Below are positions 1-8,445 of a stretch of DNA of 33,975 nt, piece by piece (position 1 is the stretch's first letter; each line of letters starts with the position of its first letter). The notes below the pieces were generated by a model. It saw only the letters and a program-made list of their open reading frames with translations. It was not told where the DNA came from and searched no databases. Location: assembly GCA_025923195.1 (NCBI GenBank), contig JAICGJ010000047.1, positions 1 to 33,975 on the forward strand, read 5' to 3'. This DNA comes from Chryseolinea sp. Its GTDB lineage: Bacteria; Bacteroidota; Bacteroidia; Cytophagales; Cyclobacteriaceae. A program made the translations under genes and the position numbers.

Positions 1-14
1 ATCTATTTGTGTGG

Positions 15-42
15 GGTGCGTACAAGATGTTGCTTGTGCACC
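15..42. other. Imperfect inverted repeat (possible hairpin)
   Basis: Arms ggtgc and caag (15-19, 23-26) pair with cttg and gcacc (33-36, 38-42) around a six-base loop with a small bulge. No T tract follows, so it is not a clear terminator. The first 196 bases hold no convincing gene. Confidence 0.3.
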
Positions 43-196
43 TTATTAGAAAGGATAAGCAGGAGAGATCTGATTGAAAACTTACGCACAAGGCTTTGTT
101 GTCGCTGCCTTCCAGTACACGGGTTCTAGCCGAGTAGGCACACCAACAACCGATCAACATTAGTGTGGGAATGATAAATATGAAACAAAAATTAGC

Positions 197-988
197 ATGG
201 GGAGAAATAAACATATTGAGAGAGATGGTCAAGAAACTACGAAAATTTTTGATGACAGAAGTTTAGATGTTGATTATCGCACATTGAAGCCAATTCTAAG
301 AACTGGAATGGTTGTATTGGATGTTGGGTGTGGAACAGGAGCAATCTCCAGGGATATTGCGAACACTGTGACTGACAGCGGAAAAGTAATTGGAATTGAT
401 AATACTAAAAAATTCATAGATAGTGGGAAACAAACCTATAAGGACATCAAGAACTTGGAATTAATCCACGTTGATTTGTTCGATTTCGAGCCACAAGAAA
501 AATTTGACCTGATAGTCGCTGCGCGTGTATTGCAATGGTTAAATAATCCAAGAGAGGCTCTTTTGAAAATGAAAGATTTACTTAAATCAAATGGGCAAAT
601 ATCTATACTTGATTACAACCATGAGAGATTAGAATGGATTCCCAAGCCTCCTCGATCTATGGAGTTGTTTTACACGACATTTTTACAATGGAGGGAAGAT
701 GCGGGAATGAATAATAAAATTGCTGACGATTTATCAGATATGATGCAGGAAGTCGGTTTTCATTCAGTGGAGGTGATAAATTCAAATGAGCATTACGAAC
801 GAACAAGAGAAGATTTCAAATCCAAGGTAGGTATTTGGTCAAAAGTAGCAGGGTTAACGCAAATGGTTGACGAAGGATATATTGAAAATGATTTGAGGCT
901 CAGAGCTATTGAAGAGTATAACAATTGGGTGGATAATGAAGCGATTTCAATGACAATGATACTAAATGAGGTGAGAGGAAAGAATTAA
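197..988 (+). CDS. Class I SAM-dependent methyltransferase
   Basis: A 263-residue cytosolic protein with a Rossmann methyltransferase core. Motif I is visible as VLDVGCGTG (about residues 40-48). An acidic residue ending the next strand (GIDNT, about 66-70) would bind the SAM ribose, and FDLIVAARVLQWL (about 103-115) matches motif IV/post-I of the Methyltransf_11/25 families. The C-terminal 120 residues are helical and probably form the substrate cap. The closest family resemblance is to UbiE/ubiquinone-type and small-molecule methyltransferases, but nothing here fixes the substrate. The gene stands alone, with no close partner on the same strand. An upstream ATG at 181 is in another frame, so 197 is the best start. 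Family call firm, substrate unknown. Confidence 0.88.
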   Translation: MGRNKHIERDGQETTKIFDDRSLDVDYRTLKPILRTGMVVLDVGCGTGAISRDIANTVTDSGKVIGIDNTKKFIDSGKQTYKDIKNLELIHVDLFDFEPQEKFDLIVAARVLQWLNNPREALLKMKDLLKSNGQISILDYNHERLEWIPKPPRSMELFYTTFLQWREDAGMNNKIADDLSDMMQEVGFHSVEVINSNEHYERTREDFKSKVGIWSKVAGLTQMVDEGYIENDLRLRAIEEYNNWVDNEAISMTMILNEVRGKN

Positions 989-1143
989 GACAGCCACCAA
1001 AGCATAAAAATCTATGGCGAGCATAAGTTTTAAGAAATTTATCTCATTAAATCTACTGGTAGGGATGTAGTGGACTTCTAAGTTCAAACACGGCGGGTAT
1101 GCTAACGTTAAGAATAATGACGCTTAAATAAACAAATCTGTTT

Positions 1144-1683
1144 ATGGAAGAAAGAACAACTAAGATAATCGCTTCAATAGGCCTCCTCATCGGGGGCATC
1201 TTTGGGATGATCGGTTCATTTGCGCCTTCCTCATCACTTCGTGGGCTTGCCTGGTTGATTGATGGGGTTGGTCTCGTTTTAGCAACTGCCTTGCTCACAA
1301 TGTATTACTTTAGGAAGGGATTCGACGTTACTGCTGCGGGCTTCATGATTTTCGCTATCGGGGAAGGCTTGATCCTTTCATCCTCTGGAATTAATCTGGA
1401 TGATAACGTTGTATCTTTCGGCGCAGGAACTAGCTTATGGGCGGCATCCCTTTTCGTAATTAGCTTTCAAAAAACACATCCCACAATTATACGAGGCACC
1501 GGTTTGCTCGCAGCAATTTTGTTTTCGTTTGTGTCTGTTCAAATTTTTACCGGTCAACCTCTTAACGCATTGACAAAGCCCTTGCCATTTTACGCTTATC
1601 CGATTTTTGTGATAACAATATTTGGTTGGGCATGGACACTGTTAAGAAAGCCTTCGCCGGCTGACCGCCAAACATGTGACTGA
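1144..1683 (+). CDS. Six-helix integral membrane protein, unknown function
   Basis: A 179-residue protein that is almost entirely hydrophobic. Six membrane segments are visible, near residues 8-27, 35-55, 62-80, 94-107, 117-136 and 148-166, with short polar loops and an Arg/Lys-containing C-terminal tail. I recognise no catalytic motif. It lies 155 bp after the methyltransferase on the same strand. That distance, and the lack of any shared motif, gives no support for an operon. It could be a small membrane protein of a DUF family. The coding call rests on length, hydrophobic periodicity and the absence of a competing ORF with protein-like composition on the other strand. Confidence 0.7.
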   Translation: MEERTTKIIASIGLLIGGIFGMIGSFAPSSSLRGLAWLIDGVGLVLATALLTMYYFRKGFDVTAAGFMIFAIGEGLILSSSGINLDDNVVSFGAGTSLWAASLFVISFQKTHPTIIRGTGLLAAILFSFVSVQIFTGQPLNALTKPLPFYAYPIFVITIFGWAWTLLRKPSPADRQTCD

Positions 1684-1746
1684 GAAACGCATCAGTGGTT
1701 TCCAACGATACTGGCGGACGAAAAGGTGTTAAACGGCATTGTTAGG

Positions 1747-1817
1747 ACTGCATTTTAATTCTTTGTTTCACGCAAAGGGCGCTAAGGCATAACGCAAAGA
1801 TGGCAAAGGGTAAGGGA
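1747..1817 (+). repeat. cgcaaag-type dispersed repeat, copy 1
   Basis: This copy begins actgcattttaat, runs through cacgcaaag, gcgctaaggca and acgcaaag, and ends caaagggtaaggga. It matches copy 2 (1937-2005) nearly base for base apart from short indels and a few substitutions. Repeats built on cgcaaag are commonly seen dispersed in Bacteroidota intergenic DNA; their function is unknown. Confidence 0.75.
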
Positions 1818-1888
1818 AGCTAGAACTGCTCCCGGAATTCAACATTCTGCATCGACATTAAAGATGCATCGAAACCTAATGCCAATTA

Positions 1889-2005
1889 AAAAGACCTTCG
1901 CGTCCTTTGGATTTTCACTTTGCTTACTTTGCGAGAACTGCATTTTAATCTTGGTTCACGCAAAGAGCGCTAAGGCATGACGCAAAGGTGTCAAAGGGTA
2001 AGGGA
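1889..2005. repeat. cgcaaag-type repeat, copy 2, with inverted partial copy
   Basis: Positions 1937-2005 repeat copy 1 on the same strand. Immediately before it, 1889-1935 reads as the reverse complement of the same theme (cgcgtcctttgg, ctttgc, ctttgcg). The two can therefore fold into a long imperfect hairpin around the actgcattttaat segment. No ORF of note is present. Confidence 0.6.
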
Positions 2006-2201
2006 CAAGAGAACCACTTTCGACGGACACCAGGATACAACCCTAAGAATGAGGATGGGTGAACCGTAGAAATAAATGATTATCCAATAACGGATGCGAA
2101 CGGGCTTTCAATTTTCCGATTCTTCCGGAAAGTTTTTATGTATACTGAGTAACCTTCCTAATTATTCAGAGTATATCCCTTATACCCAAAATTCAATGCT
2201 T

Positions 2202-2771
2202 ATGAAACTTTACCGCCGCCTCCTGTTTTTTACCCTGATCATTTTCCTAGCTCCGATGTTCGGCCTATCACAAGAGTCAACAAACCAAAATGAGGAATCA
2301 TCAAAATCTTCTCCTTTAAGAAAAATTGCGAGCGGATCCGGCGAGGTGGATCTTAATGTCCACATTAATGAGATAATGCTGGAGGAAAACATTGAAATGT
2401 CCATCGAAAATGCTATGAAATCTGTCGATGTTGTACTTGAAAACCTGGACTTGCAGATTGACCCAATCGCCATCGACCTCGCGGATTTGAATATAGAAAT
2501 CGAACCTGTAGAAATCAATATCCCTAGTATAGACATTGAAATCGAGCCGGTTGAGGTTGACTTGGATGATTTGGATATTGACGTCGACATAGATGATGAA
2601 GATTTCTTCTACCACGATGACGATCAAGATTCAACCGAGGATGAAGAATTAAAGCCAATCGACCACCACAAAAACAAGGACAAAAACAAAGACGAATTGA
2701 AGGACAAATCCGGCAAGGAGAAGGACAAGTCGGATAAGGAAAAGTCGAAAGGGCTTAAGAAGCTCAATTAA
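2202..2771 (+). CDS. Secreted protein with acidic alternating segment and Lys-rich tail
   Basis: No named family is recognised. An ATG at 2202 gives a clean signal peptide (MKLYRR, then a hydrophobic run ending FGLSQ). The frame is open back to 2094, but the 36 upstream residues look non-coding; 2196 is an equally good start. After a Ser/Glu linker, the middle of about 100 residues alternates Asp/Glu with Ile/Val/Leu (IEIEPVEINI, IDIEIEPVEVDL, IDVDID). This is a beta-prone, strongly acidic pattern with an internal duplication. The tail from about residue 150 is dominated by Lys, Asp, Glu and Asn (KNKDKNKDE). Net charge thus flips from very acidic to basic along the chain. A periplasmic or surface ion-binding or charge-scaffold role is possible, but this is inference. 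Confidence 0.72.
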   Translation: MKLYRRLLFFTLIIFLAPMFGLSQESTNQNEESSKSSPLRKIASGSGEVDLNVHINEIMLEENIEMSIENAMKSVDVVLENLDLQIDPIAIDLADLNIEIEPVEINIPSIDIEIEPVEVDLDDLDIDVDIDDEDFFYHDDDQDSTEDEELKPIDHHKNKDKNKDELKDKSGKEKDKSDKEKSKGLKKLN

Positions 2772-2943
2772 TCCCCCGAAATACTGTGAGCCTTCATAGT
2801 TTGATTTGTAGTATCACGCCAGATCCTTTCTCGACAACAGTCCACCCTCACACTTTTCTAATAGTCAACTGATCGTATGACCCAAATGGGTTATTGATTT
2901 CGATTTCCGCCGAAATTATTTTGATGGTCGAAATAATACGGTC

Positions 2944-4464
2944 ATGAAAGCCTTTCGACTTTCCACAAAAAACATTCTATGCGCCCTGATAACAGTGATT
3001 TTTTCCGGGATTCTAATTTCCTGTGACGACGATGATGAACCGCCAACGCCTGAAGTAACGGCAATTAATCCATCATCTGCAATGCCTAACACCTTGATCT
3101 CAATAACAGGGCAGGGATTTAGCCCGGTATTCAGCGACAACAAAGTCATGTTCAACGGGAAGGAAGGGTTGGTATCGAACGCGTCGCCGACGCAGCTCAA
3201 CGTGATTGTGCCGATGGAGGCACAAACCGGACCAGTTTCGGTATCGATAAATGGTAGAACCGCAATCAATCAACCGGTGTTTACAATAATTCCGTTGCCT
3301 GTGGAAATCGCTAGTATCATGCCAACGTCGGGTGGCTATAATACTGTGGTGACCATTAATGGTGCGAACTTCTTTCCGACTGCATCGAATAATACAGTCA
3401 CATTTAACGGAATTCCCGGAACCGTTGAAGCGGCGACAATGATAAGCTTAACCGTGCGGGTTCCGGCGCGCGCAGGATCAGGGGCCGTCGTCGTTAACGG
3501 TGTGGCTGCTGGTACGCAATTTACGTACAGACCAGATGTGTATATCGTCGGGCACCTCTACGACAATACTGGATATTCGAGGGTAACTTATTGGAAGAAT
3601 GGAAAGCCGACAACAATTTCTAACACTGGCCTCAATACGTATGGGAACGACATTGCATTAATTGGCGACGACGTCTACGTGACAGGTACCCGATACGTAG
3701 CAACTCATAATGTAGCTCGCTTGTGGAAGAATGGAACCGAAATACCATTAACAAATGATGCCACTCCGTCTCACGCTGACCGGATCTTCACGGCAGGAAA
3801 TGATGTGTACATAGCAGGACATGAAGGATCAGGAAAGATTGTGGCAAAATATTGGAAGAATGGCACTCCAGTAAATCTCACCGACGGCACTTCGACGGCA
3901 TCGGCAAATACGATCGTTGTTAACGGTGAGGATGTCTACGTTTCTGGCAATTCAATACACGCGAATGGAAACACAGTAGCCACTTATTGGAAGAATGGTA
4001 TAGCACATACAATTTCGAGCAAGGTCACCTTTGCGCATGGCCTTTTTGTTGTTGGTAATGACGTTTACACAACAGGGTCTGAGCGGAACACAGGGCCAGG
4101 CGTCGGGTTTGTCACTTACTGGAAGAATGATTCTCCCGTTTACCTGGGACCCGGGCTTGCTGGAAGTGCGGGTTACGATATTGTTGTGGTAGGTGAGGAT
4201 GTTTATGTGGCAGGTGTCGAGGACAATGCTCAAATTGTAAGAATTGCCAAATATTGGAAGAATGGTGCTCCTGTTGTATTGAGTGATGGCTCTCGCCCGG
4301 CGTTCGCGCACGCCATCGATGTGATCGGCGATGATGTGTATGTGGTGGGACACGAATACAACGCCGCTAACAGAACCGTTGTAAAACTTTGGAAAAACGG
4401 TATACCCACTGCCATCACAGACGGAGGTTACTTTGCAGGGGCGGAAGGAATCTTTCTGCGATAG
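2944..4464 (+). CDS. IPT/TIG lipoprotein with seven-repeat propeller-like domain
   Basis: A 506-residue exported lipoprotein. The signal peptide ends in a lipobox (ILISC, Cys27) followed by DDDDE, a pattern typical of Bacteroidota lipoproteins. Two IPT/TIG immunoglobulin-like domains follow (about 38-115 and 118-193; IPSSA-type starts such as INPSSAMP and IMPTSGGY). Residues 197-506 hold seven repeats of roughly 45 residues. Each has a (G)NDVYVxG-like strand and a YWKNG or LWKNG motif, consistent with a seven-bladed beta-propeller. The repeats are also alike at DNA level (tattggaagaatgg recurs). Likely cell-surface or periplasmic, binding a ligand or partner; no enzymatic motif is seen. The stop codon abuts a direct repeat, and the gene converges with the permease. 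Confidence 0.85.
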   Translation: MKAFRLSTKNILCALITVIFSGILISCDDDDEPPTPEVTAINPSSAMPNTLISITGQGFSPVFSDNKVMFNGKEGLVSNASPTQLNVIVPMEAQTGPVSVSINGRTAINQPVFTIIPLPVEIASIMPTSGGYNTVVTINGANFFPTASNNTVTFNGIPGTVEAATMISLTVRVPARAGSGAVVVNGVAAGTQFTYRPDVYIVGHLYDNTGYSRVTYWKNGKPTTISNTGLNTYGNDIALIGDDVYVTGTRYVATHNVARLWKNGTEIPLTNDATPSHADRIFTAGNDVYIAGHEGSGKIVAKYWKNGTPVNLTDGTSTASANTIVVNGEDVYVSGNSIHANGNTVATYWKNGIAHTISSKVTFAHGLFVVGNDVYTTGSERNTGPGVGFVTYWKNDSPVYLGPGLAGSAGYDIVVVGEDVYVAGVEDNAQIVRIAKYWKNGAPVVLSDGSRPAFAHAIDVIGDDVYVVGHEYNAANRTVVKLWKNGIPTAITDGGYFAGAEGIFLR

Positions 4465-4465
4465 A

Positions 4466-4583
4466 GCGGTTGAATCTTTGAGACGTACTACCGTTACAAC
4501 TCCCAACCCTTTCACTATCCCAAAAAAAAGTAAATGCAATAAGCGCAGAGGCCGCGGAGGTGAATACACGCAGAGTTCGCAGA
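4466..4583 (+). repeat. Long direct repeat, copy A1 (cgcagag type)
   Basis: Runs from gcggttgaatctttgag through ctaccgttaca, ttcactatccc, an A tract, taaatgcaataagcgcagag and cgcggaggtgaatacacg to gttcgcagag. It starts two bases after the lipoprotein stop codon. The second copy begins 198 bases downstream. Confidence 0.85.
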
Positions 4584-4663
4584 GTATTTCATCGAGGGCT
4601 CTGCGTATTCTGCGCATGCCCGCCGCAGAGTGACGCAGGCAGGTACTTTTCTCCGCGTCCATC

Positions 4664-4779
4664 GCGGTTAAATCTTTGAGCGGTACTACCGTTACATCTC
4701 CGTACCTTTTCACTATCCCAAAAAAATGTAAATGCAATAAGCGCAGAGACCGCGGAGGTGAATACACGCAGAGTTCGCG
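4664..4779 (+). repeat. Long direct repeat, copy A2 (cgcagag type)
   Basis: Near-identical to A1: gcggttaaatctttgag, ctaccgttaca, ttcactatccc, A tract, aatgcaataagcgcagag, cgcggaggtgaatacacgc. It differs from A1 at a handful of bases. The 80 bases between copies carry inverted ctctgcg/cgcagag segments. The unit resembles dispersed intergenic repeats of Bacteroidota. Confidence 0.85.
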
Positions 4780-4850
4780 GAAGATATTCACCGAGCGACT
4801 GTGACTGTTACGCGCCTTCTTGCCACAACCGTCAGGCGACGGGCAGAGTT

Positions 4851-7274
4851 CTACTCATTCCTAAGTGTGTTTGCTGGGTTTGTGTTCGCGGCTCTCAACG
4901 ACTCATAGCTGATTGTCAGCAGCGCGATAGTGAGCGCACTGAGCCCGGCAAAGAGGAATGGCGCCATGTTGAGCGTCGTCCTATATTCAAAGCCCTGTAA
5001 CCAATTTTGCATAGCATACCATGATAACGGTACGGCTACTATGAAAGCCACCAGCACAAGCTTTACGAATTCCTTCGACATCATGCCGAGAATTTGGGTG
5101 GCACTTGCGCCCATAACCTTTCGGACACCAATTTCTTTCAGCCTCCGCTCTGCCATGAAAGAGGATAATCCATACAGCCCCAGGCAGCAGATGATCGTGG
5201 CAATGACGGAGAAGTAAGTTATGATCTTAGAAATTCGCCGGTCTTCGTTGTACAGCTTCTCTATGTTGTCATCCAGGAACGAATACTCAAACGGCGCATC
5301 CGAGACCTGACTTTTCCAAATGGTCTCAATGGAGGCTATGGTTTCAGAAAACACGGAAGGGTTGACGCTTGTGACCATAAAGTTGTACTGATTCGTGCTG
5401 TCGGCGATTTCGAAGGTGACGGGGACGATCGGGTCCTTCAGCGAAGTTTGATTATAATCTTCCATCACGCCGATGACCTGGAAATCATATTGCTGTCCTT
5501 GCCAATCGAAGTAAAGCTTTTGTCCGATCATATTATCAGGATCGATTCCGAATTTATTGGCGGAAGCGCGGTTGATGATGAGCCGGCCTTGAGACTCGGC
5601 CTCGCGGTTGTTCGTGAACGCGCGTCCTGCAATCAACTTAATCCCTAGAAGTTCCATGTATCCGGCGTCGATGGTGTTTCTTCGATTAAGAATCGCATTA
5701 TCCATATTGCCCCCTTCCAGGTAGAACACCATATCGTTAAAGATTTGGGAGCCCGGCGGATAATTGGACGCGGATACCCCATTGATCGAACCCATTTGTT
5801 CAAGTTCAGTTTTTAATGACGCGTACTTTTGTTTGGCTTCACCCGTCCGAAGGGGTATGATGATTTTGGCTTCCGGATCGAACCCCAGGTCCTTATCTTT
5901 CATAAATGAAAGTTGTTTGGAGATCACGAACATTCCGCATACGAGCACGATAGCCACTATGAATTGAAAGATCACCAGCCCTTGGCGCAATTTTCCTGAG
6001 GCGTTGTTCAATGCAAATTTACCCTTCAGTACCTCGGCAGGTTTGAACGATGACATATAGAATGCGGGATAGCTACCGGCAATTAGGCCGGTGATGAGGG
6101 TCAGTAAAAGCAAGGCTATGCCGAAATACGGGATATTGTCCTGGTTGAAAGAGATGTTCTTGCCGGAAAGCTCATTAAACCCGGGGAGTGCAACTTGTAC
6201 CAGGACAGTGCTGATCAATATAGCGATGACGACGATAATCAGTGCCTCTCCAAGTATTTGTCGTACCAGACTACTTCTAAACGCGCCCATAGCTTTTCTG
6301 ATGCCAATCTCGGAAGCGCGTTTGGCGGCTTTCGCTGTTGAAAGATTCATGAAGTTAATGCACGCCAATAACAGGATAAACAACGCAATGGAAACAATGA
6401 TATAGATATACGTTATTCGCTGGGTTTTGTCAACGGGAGACTTTAGATAGATGTCCTTCACGGGCTCAAGAAACAAGGTTTTGGTGATACCCAATGCCTT
6501 CATGTCCTCCGAACCGTATTTCACCAGCACTTCGTTGATTTTCTTTTCTATAGACGGTTGTGAATGCCCGGGTACTAGCTTGATGTAGGCTTGAACAAAA
6601 TTTTGCCCAGCCCACTCGTTGGACGCTTCGGGATTTGTGCGAATGTATTGGCCGAATCCTTCACTCATCATGGAGGTGATTAAACTGGCGCTCAGGAAGC
6701 TGTCGTTGTGTTTGAAAACTCCCGTTACTTTAAAGTTAACAGCGGCACCTCCTTGGCTGATGAGGATGCTCTTGTTCAACGCCGATTCGTTGCCAAATAG
6801 TTTACCTGCCAAGGTTTCGGAAATGACGACGGTGTTGGCGTCGACTAATGCTTTTTTTGCATTGCCTTCCTTGAATTCATAGGTGAGCACATCGAAGAGG
6901 GTTGAGTCTGCTATGTAAGCATTTGACTCGTAGAATTTGTTGTCTTCGTATTGAATCAGGCTTTCGTTAAAAGATGCAACGACACGGGTAGCTGCCTCGA
7001 TTTCCGGCAACTCGTCTTTCAGCGTCATGGTTATCGGAGGCGAAACAGAGCCAAGCTTATCAAACCCAACGAGACCAGCGCCAAACTGAGTGTCGATCCG
7101 ATAGAGATCATCCAAACGCTGATGATGTCGGTCATAACTGAATTCGTCGTGCACATAAAGCGACAGCAAAAGGCAACAGGTAACACCCAGGGATAAACCA
7201 AATATGTTGATGAAAGAAAAAACCTTTGTCCTGATAATGTTGCGGAACGCAATCTTGAAGTAATTCTTAAGCAT
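4851..7274 (-). CDS. MacB/FtsX-family ABC transporter permease
   Basis: From ATG at 7274 the protein is 807 residues, starting MLKNYFKIAFRNI, a very common start of Bacteroidota lone FtsX permeases. The frame stays open upstream to a GTG at 7340, adding 22 residues. The order seen is: first membrane helix (FSFINIFGLSLGV), a MacB-type periplasmic domain, a first FtsX three-helix block with the sequence SEIGIRKAMGA, a further helix (LVIFQFIVAIVLV), a second periplasmic domain, and a second FtsX block with LKEIGVRKVMGA. Both xEIGxRKxMGA coupling helices are intact, so this looks functional. It would need a separate ATPase, and none is encoded nearby. Family members act in mechanotransmission, peptide or antimicrobial efflux; the substrate here is unknown. 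Confidence 0.92.
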   Translation of the reverse strand: MLKNYFKIAFRNIIRTKVFSFINIFGLSLGVTCCLLLSLYVHDEFSYDRHHQRLDDLYRIDTQFGAGLVGFDKLGSVSPPITMTLKDELPEIEAATRVVASFNESLIQYEDNKFYESNAYIADSTLFDVLTYEFKEGNAKKALVDANTVVISETLAGKLFGNESALNKSILISQGGAAVNFKVTGVFKHNDSFLSASLITSMMSEGFGQYIRTNPEASNEWAGQNFVQAYIKLVPGHSQPSIEKKINEVLVKYGSEDMKALGITKTLFLEPVKDIYLKSPVDKTQRITYIYIIVSIALFILLLACINFMNLSTAKAAKRASEIGIRKAMGAFRSSLVRQILGEALIIVVIAILISTVLVQVALPGFNELSGKNISFNQDNIPYFGIALLLLTLITGLIAGSYPAFYMSSFKPAEVLKGKFALNNASGKLRQGLVIFQFIVAIVLVCGMFVISKQLSFMKDKDLGFDPEAKIIIPLRTGEAKQKYASLKTELEQMGSINGVSASNYPPGSQIFNDMVFYLEGGNMDNAILNRRNTIDAGYMELLGIKLIAGRAFTNNREAESQGRLIINRASANKFGIDPDNMIGQKLYFDWQGQQYDFQVIGVMEDYNQTSLKDPIVPVTFEIADSTNQYNFMVTSVNPSVFSETIASIETIWKSQVSDAPFEYSFLDDNIEKLYNEDRRISKIITYFSVIATIICCLGLYGLSSFMAERRLKEIGVRKVMGASATQILGMMSKEFVKLVLVAFIVAVPLSWYAMQNWLQGFEYRTTLNMAPFLFAGLSALTIALLTISYESLRAANTNPANTLRNE

Positions 7275-7340
7275 GAGTAATGGTTTGGATGTTTTGAAGT
7301 CAAACTTAATGCCACGGGTCAAATTCCACTTAATAGCCAC

Positions 7341-7843
7341 TTCAGGGCTGATCTACGGTACATAAACGAACGGAGGTGGTCGAGAACGGACAGACGACCG
7401 CGTTATGGTATGTCGGGGCAGATTTGAATGGCTTTCCGTGGATGCCGCAAGCTGGCAATGATTAATATTGAAATTGCAAATGGTGCAAGGGACTCCCTGT
7501 TCCAGGAACTGCCGCATGATCCAATAGCATCATACTAGCTGCTTTCAAGATTTACACATGCATTGGCCGAAGGAATTTTAGGCCGAACGGATTGACCGAC
7601 CAAATTTTAGACGAAAAATTTGAAGTCAGTGGTGATCTTGAAAGATCGGCGCGGACAACTCAAATAAGTTGTGGCCGCGACTTGCACGGCCAAGAAGACG
7701 AGCCTCATTGATGGGGATAAGTTTGGATTATACCGACTTCAGTTTGTAAGCAAATACGAAACTTAAAAAAAATACGAGATTTGTGTACTAATCGGTAAAC
7801 AATTTATGCGTTCGTTGCGTTCAAGGATAAAACAACAGCAATT
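7341..7843. other. Divergent intergenic region, permease/TetR
   Basis: About 500 bases between the divergently transcribed permease and TetR genes. It contains an imperfect hairpin at 7650-7679 (cgcgg-acaact paired with agttgt-gg-ccgcg) and the operator-like motif at 7784-7803. No protein-like frame is seen. Confidence 0.5.
7784..7803 (+). promoter_or_regulatory. Putative TetR operator, copy 1
   Basis: Sequence tgtactaatcggtaaacaat, 40 bases before the TetR start codon. It is 18/20 identical to 8446-8465 in front of the next gene. The core is an imperfect palindrome (tac...gta). A TTTG at 7780-7783 could be the -33 element, placing the site inside the promoter. This suggests autorepression by the TetR protein. 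Confidence 0.6.
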
Positions 7844-8428
7844 ATGACGGCAGGCAGACCTAAGGACTTCGACGAGGCAGCAGTACTTGATAAAGCCGTT
7901 GACATTTTTTGGAAGCAGGGTTACGAAGCTACAAACCTCGAGGAGTTGCTGGCGGCAATGCAGATGGGGAAGGGCAGCATGTATCATAATTTCGGCAACA
8001 AGCGCGAAGTTTTTAAACTCGCGTTGAATAGATTCATGGAAAATTTTGGCAAATGGCTTGAGAACGCAATATTGAATTCGAATGATCCAGTGAAGTTCAT
8101 CAAAGATTTCTTCCGCGGCATAGCCAGACAGGACTCCAACGATCATAAAAAAGGATGTTTTCTGGGGAATACGGTGGCTGAGCTCGCGTGTATTGATCCT
8201 GCGCTGGAGAAGGTTGCTGCTGATCACCTGGAGAAAATTGAGCTGATATTTTATGCTCATATCAAAGAGGCACACAAGTCTGGAAAGCTCAAAACCAAAG
8301 AAGATCCGCGATTGTTGGCGCGTCACCTGATCAATTTGTGGAATGGAATTAATATTACAAGGCGCATGTACTCACGTTCAAGAGATCTTTTGCCCCTGAT
8401 AGAATTGCAACTAAGAGTGCTTCACTAA
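7844..8428 (+). CDS. TetR/AcrR-family transcriptional regulator
   Basis: A 194-residue protein with a standard TetR N-terminal DNA-binding domain: AAVLDKAVDIFWKQGYEAT, then a helix-turn-helix ending GKGSMYHNFGNKREVF (about residues 12-58). The C-terminal ligand-binding part contains KGCFLGNTVAEL (about 106-117), a motif seen in NemR/AcuR-like regulators that sense electrophiles or oxidants. The Cys in that motif may be the sensor. It lies directly upstream of an AhpD-like gene on the same strand, and the same 20-bp motif precedes both genes. I infer that it represses itself and that gene. Length is normal for the family. Confidence 0.92.
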   Translation: MTAGRPKDFDEAAVLDKAVDIFWKQGYEATNLEELLAAMQMGKGSMYHNFGNKREVFKLALNRFMENFGKWLENAILNSNDPVKFIKDFFRGIARQDSNDHKKGCFLGNTVAELACIDPALEKVAADHLEKIELIFYAHIKEAHKSGKLKTKEDPRLLARHLINLWNGINITRRMYSRSRDLLPLIELQLRVLH

Positions 8429-8445
8429 ATTTTTTTACTTAATTA

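Larger units (their letters stand above)
1684..2201. other. Gene-poor gap holding a repeat cluster
   Basis: No convincing gene. The gap begins with ccgcca/tggcgg inverted arms (1665-1670 and 1712-1717, the first inside the preceding gene). It then carries two direct copies of a cgcaaag-type repeat and an inverted partial copy between them, annotated separately. Confidence 0.6.
4465..4850. other. Convergent intergenic region filled by repeats
   Basis: This 386-base gap separates the convergent lipoprotein and permease genes. It holds two direct repeat copies and cgcagag/ctctgcg inverted elements (for example around 4597-4637). Short frames here are repeat-encoded and unlikely to be genes. Confidence 0.7.

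Noticed and set aside
989-1760. Possible integron gene cassettes around the methyltransferase and membrane-protein genes
   Set aside because: Single genes with separate gaps and core-like words (gctaacgtta, cattgttagg) suggested cassettes. No pair of attC-like folded sites and no integrase is visible.
2316-2627. Two minus-strand frames opposite the acidic secreted protein
   Set aside because: They arise from the repetitive Asp/Ile codons of the plus strand and have low-complexity products.
3952-4791. Minus-strand frame of 279 codons opposite the propeller gene and repeats
   Set aside because: It runs through both direct-repeat copies, giving duplicated LRLLHL peptides, and overlaps a well-supported gene.
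7274-7340. N-terminal extension of the permease from a GTG at 7340 as a permease-prefix domain
   Set aside because: Only 22 extra residues are open before a stop at 7353-7355, and upstream frames do not match the prefix domain. The ATG at 7274 is the typical start.
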